Shown here in pieces: positions 17,392 to 23,271 of a stretch of DNA of 34,691 nucleotides. Location of the stretch: contig CBCSOX010000006.1 in assembly GCA_965141735.1 (NCBI GenBank), forward strand, positions 1-34,691, written 5' to 3'. Position numbers and translations under genes: made by a program. Origin of the DNA: Massilioclostridium sp965141735. GTDB lineage: Bacteria; Bacillota; Clostridia; Oscillospirales; Ruminococcaceae. Under the pieces are notes generated by a model that ran no database searches, was not told where the DNA came from, and saw only the letters and a list, made by a program, of their open reading frames with translations. The first letter of the stretch is position 1, and each line of letters starts with the position of its first letter.

Positions 17392-17640
17392 TGATCAAGC
17401 CGAGTTGCAACCGCCCTTGCTGCGGTGTTTCCGCCAGGCAGTTCCGGCTGTACCCAGAAAGTGCGGCTGACCCAGAACAAAAGCCCTCTGAAAATCAGCC
17501 TCCCGAGCTCCACTGCACCTGCATCTCTTTCCTTGCAAGCACAACAGCTGCAGTGTAACCCTAATAAAGAATTTGCTGATACGGCAAAAGGAAGTACAGG
17601 ATCGCCTGCGCAGCAGAGCGGCTGTTTTTTGGCATAGACA

Positions 17641-17680
17641 GAAACGCCCCACCTTTTTAGAAAAGGCGGGGCGTTTCTTT
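17641..17680 (+). terminator. Bidirectional terminator between coaX and the LCP gene
   Basis: A long GC-rich hairpin (17641-17677) with complementary arms GAAACGCCCC and GGGGCGTTTC, plus an inner CCTTTT/AAAAGG. TTTA follows on the plus strand and TTTCTGTCT on the minus strand. It serves the convergent LCP gene, and perhaps coaX, which ends 250 bp earlier with no gene between. Confidence 0.85.
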
Positions 17681-19022
17681 ATTCAGTTGCTTCAGGGGTA
17701 TCCTCGTTTCCGTTTGAGCCGGACTCCGGCGGAGTAGAGGATTCCGGCGGGTTATCCGGTTCTGAGGTATCATCGGGCGGATTGACGGAGCTAGTGTTAT
17801 TTGGCGGACTCTGTGAAGTATTTCCACCGCTGCTCGTCGTTCCCCCATTGTTGGAGGGTTTGCTCGAGCTGCTGGGAGCCCGATGGCTGCTCGTCGTATT
17901 GTTATCATCGTCGTCATCGTCCTTGTAGGAGCCGCGGCCCGAACTCGACGAGCTGTACTTTTCAGATTTTTGCATCCGGTGCCCTGTTGTGGGCGGCACA
18001 TTCTCCTCGACGTACTGCTCCGGCTCGACATCGTCGTAAATATACGCCCGGAGAACCTGGGATGCGTAGCTCAGGTTGTAGTAGACGCAGGACTGCCCGT
18101 TCATGTAGTAATCCGCGTCAAGGGTGTATTCCACCAGCGGCACACGGGTCTGCGAGAAGGTGACGTTGCGCGTCATAATTTTGGCCATGTCAAAAATTTT
18201 GTCATAGGTGAGACTTGTCTCGACCAAAGGGATCATTTTGCGGATGAACTCAGGGTATTCCCAGAAATCCATTTTGAGCGCTTTGTTGAACATCTGCTCC
18301 ATCACTTCGCGCTGACGGTCAGTGCGTCCGTAGTCTCCATAGGAGCCATTGGGGTTGTCCACATAGCGGATGCGGGCGTATCCCACTGCCTGAATCCCGT
18401 TGAGGGTTTGAAGCCCCGCCTGATTGATGCCGGGCGTGTCCTTGCTCAGTCCGAGCTCCTTAATCTGTTCGCCAATGCTCGCGTTTGCGTTGACCCGCTC
18501 TTCTTCGGTGACATAAATCTCAACGCCCCCCACCGCGTCGACGATTTCCGCCATGTTGGCGAAATTCACCGTCGCGTAGTCCCGGATGTTGAGGCCGAAG
18601 TTTTCGTTGATTGTCCGAATGGCAAGCTTTGGTCCCCCCAGGCCGTAGACATCGGTGAGCTTGCGGTCGCCGTAGCCGTCCACCTCGACGATGGAATCGC
18701 GCATGATCGAGGTGAGCTTGATCTTGTTGTGCAGCTTGTCAACGCTGATAACCATCACCGAGTCAGAATTGCCTTTGAAGGAATCCTTATCGCGGCTGTC
18801 GACGCCAAACAAAGCGATATTTGTGATTTCTTTCGAACTGTCATCAAGCGGCTCATTGCCGGACGAAATTCCCAAATCAGAATCGGTGTGGGCAAATTCT
18901 ACCGGGTGAAAACTTCCAAATATCGAGATGGCGTACGCTGCGCCGGCGCCCAATAGCGCCACCAAAGCGACAACGACCCCAATGACAATTTTCTTTTTTC
19001 GGGAGAGGCTTTTCAAAATCAT
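17679..19022 (-). CDS. LytR-CpsA-Psr (LCP) family cell-wall polymer ligase
   Basis: A 447-aa membrane-anchored extracellular enzyme. LCP proteins move lipid-linked polymers such as teichoic acids or capsule onto peptidoglycan. One transmembrane segment (about 12-34) is followed by the LCP domain (about 65-300), with NIALFGVDSRD, DSVMVISVDKLHNKIKLTSI, MRDSIVEVDGYGDRKLTDVY, the Gly/Ile-rich AIRTINENFGLNIRDYATVNF, GYARIRYVDNPNGSYGDYGR and TDRQREVMEQMF. The usual Asp and Arg residues that bind pyrophosphate and Mg are visible. The last 110 residues are a Ser/Asn/Pro-rich, acidic tail, probably extended in the wall. The start is ambiguous: TTG, ATG and TTG codons lie within 12 nt of a GAAAGG SD; ATG at 19022 is used here. 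Confidence 0.92.
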   Translation of the reverse strand: MILKSLSRKKKIVIGVVVALVALLGAGAAYAISIFGSFHPVEFAHTDSDLGISSGNEPLDDSSKEITNIALFGVDSRDKDSFKGNSDSVMVISVDKLHNKIKLTSIMRDSIVEVDGYGDRKLTDVYGLGGPKLAIRTINENFGLNIRDYATVNFANMAEIVDAVGGVEIYVTEEERVNANASIGEQIKELGLSKDTPGINQAGLQTLNGIQAVGYARIRYVDNPNGSYGDYGRTDRQREVMEQMFNKALKMDFWEYPEFIRKMIPLVETSLTYDKIFDMAKIMTRNVTFSQTRVPLVEYTLDADYYMNGQSCVYYNLSYASQVLRAYIYDDVEPEQYVEENVPPTTGHRMQKSEKYSSSSSGRGSYKDDDDDDNNTTSSHRAPSSSSKPSNNGGTTSSGGNTSQSPPNNTSSVNPPDDTSEPDNPPESSTPPESGSNGNEDTPEATE

Positions 19023-19025
19023 CAA

Positions 19026-19450
19026 CCTTTCGACAATAGATAGATGTATTCTACAATATCATACAACAAAGAATTTTATCTGTTTTTTTTATGTACGGTT
19101 TATGAACTGTGAGGCGAAACATTGTGAACAATGCTTGCAAAATGTAAATCAACGGTTTTATTTCGCTCATTTTACAATTCATCCTACAAAGTGGCTTCGT
19201 TTCTTCGTTTAAACTGACGATCCGGCAGCAAGCCCATTGCTTCGTTATAGGATTTCCGTTGATTTGAATATTATTTTAAATATGTAATTAATTCAAAAAT
19301 TTATATATAGTGGTTATTATTGTTAATTAAATACAACACAAAACACACTTAAAAACTGGTTACTTTTTGTGTGAGTATACAAAATACGCGAAAATATAAA
19401 TTTTTTTGTAAAAAGTTGTCCCATTTTGCGATTTTTTAGGGTTGTTATAA
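19026..19450. other. AT-rich intergenic region upstream of the LCP gene
   Basis: About 425 bp, very AT-rich, with no reading frame I would defend and no clear promoter pair. It presumably carries the LCP gene's promoter; a TAGAAT lies about 40 bp before its start on the minus strand. Confidence 0.4.
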
Positions 19451-19452
19451 GT

Positions 19453-19622
19453 GATGGAGTTCTCCTACACTCCATCCGGGGAGCTGTACACTCTCCGTTT
19501 TCATCCCTATTCCCATTTTTAGAGTACAGTGCAGCCTTGGAGTCCTTCCCCAACTTCTCCAAGAGCGCACAAATTCTCCACAGCAAAACGACCGCAGGTG
19601 CTGAACTGCGGTCGTTTTTTTA
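19453..19622 (+). ncRNA. Candidate structured RNA with CU-rich loops
   Basis: Four hairpins in a row: 19453-19460 with 19469-19476 (8 bp, loop TCTCCTAC); 19484-19494 with 19521-19529 (one small bulge, loop rich in C and U); 19536-19542 with 19557-19563 (7 bp, loop containing CCUUCCCC); and the terminator stem 19588-19615 with its T-run. No gene on this strand uses that terminator, so an independent plus-strand transcript is plausible. A convincing promoter is missing, and the hairpins could instead belong to the 3' region of the minus-strand CDF transcript. Confidence 0.4.
19588..19622 (+). terminator. Bidirectional terminator
   Basis: A perfect 10-bp stem (19588-19597 with 19606-19615), an 8-nt loop and TTTTTTT on the plus strand. 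On the minus strand it follows the CDF stop codon and is succeeded by TTTTG, so it can end that transcript too. Confidence 0.85.
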
Positions 19623-20783
19623 TCCGAGAAAGCTTTTGTCCACTGTGATGTTCGGATGAAAGCGGCTGTCTTTGCTCTTGAGCCTTTGAATGATCTCCTC
19701 CTCCACCTGTTCGTCGCTCATCTCCATGCGGTAGGGCACCAGCACATCAAAGATCAAATTGATCTGCTGTCTGCCGTCGAGCATCCGGAAATCGTGCATA
19801 TCGTATTCCGGGTTAATGTCTGCCAGCGTGTTGACGACGATCTGGCGCACCTCGTTCACTCTCCGGTCATCCGTCACAATCGGGTCAAGGTGCATGAGCA
19901 CCGTGATACCGAGCTTTGCCCCGATCTCCCGCTCTGCGCGGTCAATGATCTCGTGGGCAAACAGGATGTTGTTGTTGGCCGGCACCTCGGCGTGTAGCGT
20001 CGCGATCACCCGGTTCGCGCCGTAATTGTGGATGACAATGTCGTGAATACCGACAATCTCCTCATATCCGAGCACCAGCTCCCGGATATTGGTGACGAGT
20101 TCGGGGGAAGGAGGCTGGCCGAGCAGAGGACTGATGGTGTCCAGCAAAATCTTAATTCCGCCAATGAGAACCGCCAGTGCAATGAGCACCCCCAGGTAGC
20201 CGTCGATGGGAAACCCCACAAATCTGCTCAGCACAAGCGAAATGATCGCAACCGTTGTTGTCGCCACGTCGCTGAGGCTGTCAAACATGACAGCCTTGAC
20301 AGTGGAGGAACCGCCCATCGCTTTGCCAAACGCGTTGTTGGCGTAGCCCATCCAGAGCTTGACCGCAACTGCGGCGAGCAGCGCAATCAGCATAATCAGA
20401 TTAAATTCCACTTTGGCCGGGTGCAGGATCTTGTCCACTGAGCTCTGAACAAACTGAAAGCCCACCATCAGAATCAAGACGGACACCACCACACCCGCGA
20501 CGTACTCGGTGCGGCCGTAGCCAAACGGGTGCTTTTGGTCGGGCGCCTTGTTCGAGAGCTTGAAGCCGGCGATGGTCACCAGGGCGGAGCCGGTGTCGGA
20601 CAGGTTGTTAAATGCATCGGCGGTGACCGCGACGCTCCCCGATACCATGCCGATGATCAGCTTGATGATAAATAGAAAAATATTGCACAGCACATTGACG
20701 ACCCCGCTCAGGATGCCGACCCGCTGTCGGTATCCCGACCGCTCCGGATCGCCGCCAAATTTTCGGATAAAAAAGCGGACCAT
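19620..20783 (-). CDS. Cation diffusion facilitator (CDF), probable Mn2+/Fe2+ exporter
   Basis: A 387-aa proton-coupled metal exporter of the cytoplasmic membrane. Six transmembrane helices lie in residues 15-215, followed by a cytosolic metallochaperone-like domain. The transport site in helix 2 reads ADAFNNLSD and that in helix 5 FDSLSD, a DxxxD pair at each. Zinc members have HxxxD, so the all-Asp arrangement points to manganese or iron, as in MneP/MntE. HPFGYGRTEYVAG between helices 2 and 3 is a family hallmark. The C-terminal domain is longer than average (about 170 residues). A perfect TTGACA-17-TATAAT promoter lies at 20816-20844 and GGGAG precedes the ATG. It stands alone, flanked by two candidate RNAs; no metal riboswitch is visible in the short leader. 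Confidence 0.9.
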   Translation of the reverse strand: MVRFFIRKFGGDPERSGYRQRVGILSGVVNVLCNIFLFIIKLIIGMVSGSVAVTADAFNNLSDTGSALVTIAGFKLSNKAPDQKHPFGYGRTEYVAGVVVSVLILMVGFQFVQSSVDKILHPAKVEFNLIMLIALLAAVAVKLWMGYANNAFGKAMGGSSTVKAVMFDSLSDVATTTVAIISLVLSRFVGFPIDGYLGVLIALAVLIGGIKILLDTISPLLGQPPSPELVTNIRELVLGYEEIVGIHDIVIHNYGANRVIATLHAEVPANNNILFAHEIIDRAEREIGAKLGITVLMHLDPIVTDDRRVNEVRQIVVNTLADINPEYDMHDFRMLDGRQQINLIFDVLVPYRMEMSDEQVEEEIIQRLKSKDSRFHPNITVDKSFLG

Positions 20784-20815
20784 TCTTCCATCTCCCTCTC
20801 TTGGTCTATTGAATT

Positions 20816-20844
20816 ATTATAGGAGAGTTCCCCTCCTTTGTCAA
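20816..20844 (-). promoter_or_regulatory. Consensus promoter of the CDF gene
   Basis: On the minus strand TTGACA (20839-20844), a 17-nt spacer and TATAAT (20816-20821), all matching consensus. The leader to the ATG is only about 25 nt. Confidence 0.85.
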
Positions 20845-20974
20845 ACAGTTTAGGACGTGGATTTTTGTTTGAAATCTGGCTTTTTTCCTCATCTTTTTTA
20901 GTAAAATGTACTTTTTTAGCTGTTTTCTATAAAAACTTGTCAAAAAAACACCATAAATAAGTCGTCAAATGACA

Positions 20975-21003
20975 TTGTATCTTTTCGAGAATTGGGGTAT
21001 AAT
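20975..21003 (+). promoter_or_regulatory. Promoter of the 21.0-kb small RNA
   Basis: TTGTAT (20975-20980), a 17-nt spacer and a perfect TATAAT (20998-21003). Predicted start is near 21009, at the beginning of a hairpin. Confidence 0.75.
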
Positions 21004-21008
21004 ATAAG

Positions 21009-21170
21009 TGCAGTCAAAAAACTGCACCAAAGATTGACAGACCTCTCTATTTAGAATATATCTTCTTCTCTCCCCCCGTTGCCTGAGTTCGCGTCTCCCC
21101 CGGCGCATTGAACTCAGGCAACACGCTTTTTTCAGACCAACGCGCAGCCGATTCGGCAGCGCGTTTTTTT
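21009..21170 (+). ncRNA. Candidate trans-acting small RNA with two UCUCCCCC motifs
   Basis: A roughly 160-nt transcription unit with promoter and terminator but no reading frame or downstream plus-strand gene. The 5' end forms a 7-bp hairpin (21008-21014 with 21021-21027). An unpaired A/U then pyrimidine-rich stretch ends in CTCTCCCCCC (21068-21077). A 13-bp stem follows (21078-21090 with 21110-21122), whose apical part exposes TCTCCCCC (21094-21101). The terminator hairpin closes the RNA. C-rich motifs in loops and single strands are how many Gram-positive small RNAs (for example RsaE-type) block Shine-Dalgarno sequences, so a regulatory RNA is the best reading. It does not resemble 6S RNA, tmRNA, SRP RNA or RNase P RNA as I know them. 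Confidence 0.7.
21139..21170 (+). terminator. Terminator of the 21.0-kb small RNA
   Basis: AACGCGC (21139-21145) pairs with GCGCGTT (21159-21165), with an inner GCCG/CGGC pair and a 3-nt loop, followed by seven T ending at 21170. Confidence 0.9.
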
Positions 21171-21429
21171 GCAATTTAGAGACTCCCTCGAATTTGTCTT
21201 TTTTGCCAAAATAAAACCAAACAATTTTGACAATTAATTCAAAAAATAAAGAGAAAGAAAACAGGATCAAACAGTTTTTGTGTAAAAACCTTCATTTTTG
21301 TTTTTAAGAGGGCGGATCAAATGGAACGCGCTGTTCGTCAAAGGGCCCTCAAGGAACCCACAACGGGATCGTTTTGATAAATTCAGCCGTTCTTTGTGTC
21401 CAAAAGGATTCCAGCAGACGTAAGAGCTC

Positions 21430-22165
21430 TTAACTGGATGGTACCTCTGCCACCCAGCGCTGTTTGAGCTGCTCCGCCTGGGCAGCATAACAGGGAAAAG
21501 TCGGATGCATGAGAACCGAGTCCACCAAAATTTTTGCTTGTTCGGCTCGGTTTGTTTGGAGATAAATTCTTGCTAAATAGAGATCACAGCTCGCCGTTCG
21601 ATTTGAGTCCCCCAGCTGCTGCGCCTGCAAAAAAGCTTTTCGCTCTGTTGCAGCTCACCTTGATGGTAGAGCAGCTGCGCTTTGGTATTGAGCAAATTAG
21701 AATGATAGGGGCGACAAAAAAGAGACTGGTTTTGGAGGTTTTTTTCAATGTATTCCTCTCCATCCTGAAAGCAGGCAGCCGCTGACTTCAGATCGCCGAC
21801 CGCCAGATAATAGCAGGTCAGATTGTTGTAATACAGCATTTTATTTATGCGTTTGGATCTGGGGGGCTGGATTTCCCATAAAATCCGGATGGCAGCGTCG
21901 TACTGCCGCAAAAAATAGGCGTGCGCCAAATCCGACCGAAGCGTGTGAATGTGAGGTTGCAGGACCAGACGGAAGAGCCATTTCTGTGCCTCCTGAATAA
22001 AACGCTCTGGTTCCAGCTGTATCATTAAAATGCGAAGTAATTTCTCCCTTTTGAGTGCAAAGCGGAGATTGATCGCAAAAACAATCCCCTCCACCAATAC
22101 AAAAACGAGAAAAAACACAGCAAACTCCTCGGCGCATCAGAAAAAATCCAGTCCAAAACATCCAT
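21430..22165 (-). pseudogene. Frameshifted membrane-anchored TPR-like protein
   Basis: Coding similarity of style runs through three frames. An ATG at 22165 with GAGGGGG upstream begins MDVLDWIFSDAP. One base lost near 22127 would join this to EEFAVFFLVFVLVEGIVFAI, a transmembrane segment, and the long helical middle part (LRSDLAHAYFLRQYDAAIRI, YYNNLTCYYLAVGDLKSAAA). A second missing base, in a run of A or T near 21633, separates EKLF from LQAQQLGDSNRTA and the last 60 residues. Restored, it is about 244 aa with one N-terminal membrane helix and TPR-like helical repeats. The middle frame could start alone at GTG 22118, which has GAGGAG 6 nt upstream, giving 181 aa. Both breaks sit at short G or A/T runs, so sequencing error is an alternative to true decay. 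Function is unknown. Confidence 0.65.
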
Positions 22166-22267
22166 AACAATGCCCCCTCTTCTGCCAAATGCAAGCAACA
22201 CGGTTGTCCTTTTGCTTTTATTATAAAGCGGGGACTGGATGCCGTCAATGGAATCAAAAGATTTAAA

Positions 22268-22296
22268 TTGCAATATTCGACAAATTATGGTATTCT
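22268..22296 (+). promoter_or_regulatory. Toxin promoter, copy 1
   Basis: TTGCAA (22268-22273), a 17-nt spacer ending in TGG, and TATTCT (22291-22296): an extended -10 promoter. The predicted start at about 22303 coincides with the first base of GTAGCAAAAGG, which is the inverse of 22542-22552, so the mRNA's two ends can pair. Confidence 0.7.
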
Positions 22297-22332
22297 ATAC
22301 TAGTAGCAAAAGGTAGCCCTGGAGGATGGTTG

Positions 22333-22359
22333 GCCACACCCTTGTGGAAAGGGGGTGGC
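22333..22359 (+). promoter_or_regulatory. SD-sequestering hairpin, toxin copy 1
   Basis: GCCAC-A-CCCTT (22333-22343) pairs with AAGGG-G-GTGGC (22349-22359) around a short loop. The AAGGGGGTGG arm is the Shine-Dalgarno of the toxin start at 22364, so translation should be inhibited in the folded mRNA, a hallmark of type I toxin mRNAs. Confidence 0.65.
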
Positions 22360-22363
22360 GTTT

Positions 22364-22441
22364 GTGGATTTGATGACCTTAATCATAATCTTTTTGATTT
22401 TGGCTGCTCTCAAAGAGCTGATCAAATACATAAAAAAGTAA
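22364..22441 (+). CDS. Type I toxin-like hydrophobic peptide, copy 1
   Basis: A 25-aa peptide starting at GTG: an N-terminal hydrophobic helix (about residues 2-15, LMTLIIIFLILAAL) and a basic end (KELIKYIKK). Small membrane-inserting peptides of this build are toxins of type I systems such as TxpA, BsrG and the C. difficile set; at high level they depolarise or disturb the membrane. AGGGGGTGG upstream serves as SD. The peptide differs from copy 2 only at residue 8 (Ile here, Thr there), while the flanking spacer has diverged more, which argues that the reading frame is under selection. The TAA overlaps the start of the antisense terminator hairpin. Assignment rests on peptide type plus the antisense architecture; toxicity is inferred. 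Confidence 0.7.
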   Translation: MDLMTLIIIFLILAALKELIKYIKK

Positions 22442-22552
22442 GCAACCATCACTCCGACAAGTGATGGTTGCTAGTTGGATTGTTAAAATCCGATTTTAGT
22501 AAAACACACAATGTAGGGCCAGCCGTCTTTTAAAACGGCAGCCTTTTGCTAC
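22430..22552 (-). ncRNA. Antisense antitoxin RNA, copy 1
   Basis: About 120 nt from the minus-strand promoter at 22557-22585 to the terminator hairpin at 22441-22472 followed by CTTTTTT. It is fully complementary to the 3' half of the toxin mRNA, from just after the toxin's last codons to CCTTTTGCTAC. The arrangement, convergent and overlapping at the 3' end, is that of txpA/RatA and bsrG/SR4 of Bacillus, where the RNA causes toxin mRNA decay or blocks translation. Confidence 0.72.
22441..22472 (-). terminator. Terminator of antisense RNA, copy 1
   Basis: A perfect 13-bp stem (22441-22453 with 22460-22472) and 6-nt loop. The T-run follows only on the minus strand (TACTTTTTT), so it stops the antisense RNA and not the toxin mRNA. 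Confidence 0.85.
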
Positions 22553-22556
22553 TTTT

Positions 22557-22585
22557 ATTATATACTGAATTGTGCAGGATGTCAA
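22557..22585 (-). promoter_or_regulatory. Antisense promoter, copy 1
   Basis: On the minus strand TTGACA (22580-22585), a 17-nt spacer and TATAAT (22557-22562), a perfect match. It is stronger than the toxin promoter, as expected if the antitoxin RNA is in excess. Confidence 0.85.
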
Positions 22586-22621
22586 TATTCGGATAACTTC
22601 AAAAACACATTACAAATCCGG

Positions 22622-22650
22622 TTGCAAAATTCGACAAATTATGGTATCCT
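22622..22650 (+). promoter_or_regulatory. Toxin promoter, copy 2
   Basis: TTGCAA (22622-22627), a 17-nt spacer ending in TGG, and TATCCT (22645-22650). Predicted start near 22657, at GTAGCAAAAGG. The -35, spacer length and TGG are the same as in copy 1. Confidence 0.7.
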
Positions 22651-22686
22651 GTACTGGTAGCAAAAGGTAGCCCCGGAGGATGGTTG

Positions 22687-22712
22687 GCCACGCCCTTGTG
22701 AAAGGGGGTGGC
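22687..22712 (+). promoter_or_regulatory. SD-sequestering hairpin, toxin copy 2
   Basis: GCCAC-G-CCCTT (22687-22697) pairs with the AAGGG-G-GTGGC arm ending at 22712, hiding the Shine-Dalgarno of the toxin start at 22717. The stem is kept although the mismatch pair changed from A/G to G/G. Confidence 0.65.
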
Positions 22713-22716
22713 GTTT

Positions 22717-22794
22717 ATGGATTTGATGACCTTAATCACGATCTTTTTGATTTTGGCCGCTCTCAAAGAGTTGATCAAATACATAAAAAAGTAA
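22717..22794 (+). CDS. Type I toxin-like hydrophobic peptide, copy 2
   Basis: A 25-aa peptide with an ATG start, identical to copy 1 except Thr at residue 8. Residues 2-15 form a hydrophobic helix and the end KELIKYIKK is basic, so insertion in the membrane with the tail in the cytosol is likely. Most nucleotide changes between the copies are synonymous (for example GCT/GCC and CTG/TTG), which supports translation. AGGGGGTGG is the SD, held in the hairpin at 22687-22712. Whether each antisense RNA acts only on its own copy is open, since the toxin ORFs are nearly the same but the target spacers differ. Confidence 0.72.
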   Translation: MDLMTLITIFLILAALKELIKYIKK

Positions 22795-22901
22795 ACGACC
22801 ATCACTCCGTCAAGTGATGGTCGCTTGATTGTGCTAAAACAGTACAATCTTGACACCAATTTGTAGTGGGCCAGCCGTCTTTGACGGCAACCTTTTGCTA
22901 C
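22784..22901 (-). ncRNA. Antisense antitoxin RNA, copy 2
   Basis: About 118 nt from the minus-strand promoter at 22906-22934, beginning with GUAGCAAAAGG and ending at a hairpin (22796-22806 with 22813-22823) followed by CTTTTTT. It overlaps the 3' half of the copy-2 toxin mRNA in antisense. The stem has compensating changes relative to copy 1, which supports a conserved RNA structure. Confidence 0.72.
22796..22823 (-). terminator. Terminator of antisense RNA, copy 2
   Basis: An 11-bp stem (22796-22806 with 22813-22823) and 6-nt loop, with the T-run on the minus strand only. Confidence 0.85.
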
Positions 22902-22905
22902 TTTT

Positions 22906-22934
22906 ATTATACGATAGTTCTCAGCAAATGTCAA
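22906..22934 (-). promoter_or_regulatory. Antisense promoter, copy 2
   Basis: On the minus strand TTGACA (22929-22934), a 17-nt spacer and TATAAT (22906-22911), again a perfect match although the spacer sequence is unrelated to that in copy 1. Confidence 0.85.
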
Positions 22935-22943
22935 CGGTTTAAA

Positions 22944-23177
22944 TCACTCTGTAATATAGCTTTTCTTATAAGGTTTACGTTCGTCTGTTACCCCTAATAA
23001 GTAATCTACACTGACATGATAAATGTCGGCTAATTTTACAAGTATTTCAGGTGGAATTGTACGGTTACCGTTTTCATAACCTGAATAAGTCCTTCGATTA
23101 ATTCCTAGTTTTTCAGAAATATATTTTTGAGTCCAAGCCTGTTCAAATCGTAAATCCTTTATTCTATCTATATTCAC
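22944..23177 (-). CDS. Small XRE-family transcriptional regulator
   Basis: A 77-aa Cro/CI-type helix-turn-helix protein with almost nothing beyond the DNA-binding domain: RFEQAWTQKYISEKLGINRR, TYSGYENGNRTIPPEILVKL and ADIYHVSVDYLLG follow the five-helix family pattern. The start is GTG at 23177 with GAGGTGA about 7 nt upstream. The promoter is an extended -10 (TGC-TATAAT, 23198-23203) without a clear -35. It is transcribed divergently from a second XRE gene, with a palindromic operator between them, and ends just beside the antisense promoter of toxin copy 2. Base composition is markedly more AT-rich than the neighbouring housekeeping genes, which suggests acquisition. It may repress its own and the divergent gene; a link to the toxin modules is only positional. 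Confidence 0.88.
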   Translation of the reverse strand: MNIDRIKDLRFEQAWTQKYISEKLGINRRTYSGYENGNRTIPPEILVKLADIYHVSVDYLLGVTDERKPYKKSYITE

Positions 23178-23197
23178 TTGGAAATCACCTCATCACG

Positions 23198-23252
23198 ATT
23201 ATAGCAAGGTTCAATTTGAGCCATTGACGTTTGGCTCAAATCGTGGCATAAT
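23198..23252. promoter_or_regulatory. Divergent promoters with palindromic operator
   Basis: ATTTGAGCCA (23214-23223) and TGGCTCAAAT (23232-23241) form a 10-bp inverted repeat with an 8-bp centre. The plus-strand promoter is TTGACG (23224-23229), a 17-nt spacer and CATAAT (23247-23252), so the operator brackets its -35. The minus-strand extended -10 (23198-23203) lies 10 bp away. A dimer bound here would affect both XRE genes. Confidence 0.75.
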
Positions 23253-23271
23253 TATTTTGAGGTGATTTTAA

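Larger units (their letters stand above)
22268..22585. repeat. First copy of a tandem toxin/antisense module
   Basis: This segment and 22622-22934 are near-identical in layout and closely similar in sequence, about 354 bp apart. Each has, in order, a plus-strand extended -10 promoter, GTAGCAAAAGG, an SD-sequestering hairpin, a 25-codon hydrophobic reading frame, a terminator hairpin used by the opposite strand, the inverted CCTTTTGCTAC, and a minus-strand consensus promoter. Promoters, ORFs and hairpins are all kept while the spacer between hairpin and inverted arm has diverged. Confidence 0.85.
22622..22934. repeat. Second copy of the tandem toxin/antisense module
   Basis: Direct repeat of the module at 22268-22585, with the same order of elements. 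Differences include an ATG instead of GTG toxin start, a G instead of A at the mismatch in the SD hairpin, an 11-bp rather than 13-bp antisense terminator stem with compensating base changes (CGACC/GGTCG against CAACC/GGTTG), and a diverged spacer. Confidence 0.85.

Noticed and set aside
17425..17637. A 70-codon plus-strand frame between coaX and the LCP gene.
   Set aside because: Ser/Gln-rich product without motifs and no SD; it looks like non-coding spacer before the terminator.
17900..17960. A run resembling the FLAG epitope (SYKDDDDDD) in the LCP protein tail.
   Set aside because: It is part of a natural acidic, low-complexity linker; a coincidence, though it might cross-react with anti-FLAG antibodies.
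21009..21170. The small RNA as 6S RNA.
   Set aside because: 6S RNA is one long rod with a central bubble; this candidate has separate hairpins and C-rich single strands.
21573..21640. Programmed -1 frameshifting at the T-run in the TPR-like gene.
   Set aside because: The run does not form a standard X-XXY-YYZ slippery heptamer in the zero frame and a second unrelated frameshift exists upstream, so decay or sequencing error is simpler.
22326..22373. A 15-codon leader frame in the copy-1 toxin mRNA starting at ATG 22326, overlapping the toxin start.
   Set aside because: The GGAGG touches the ATG with no spacing, and in copy 2 the same frame does not stop but runs through the toxin ORF, so it is not conserved.
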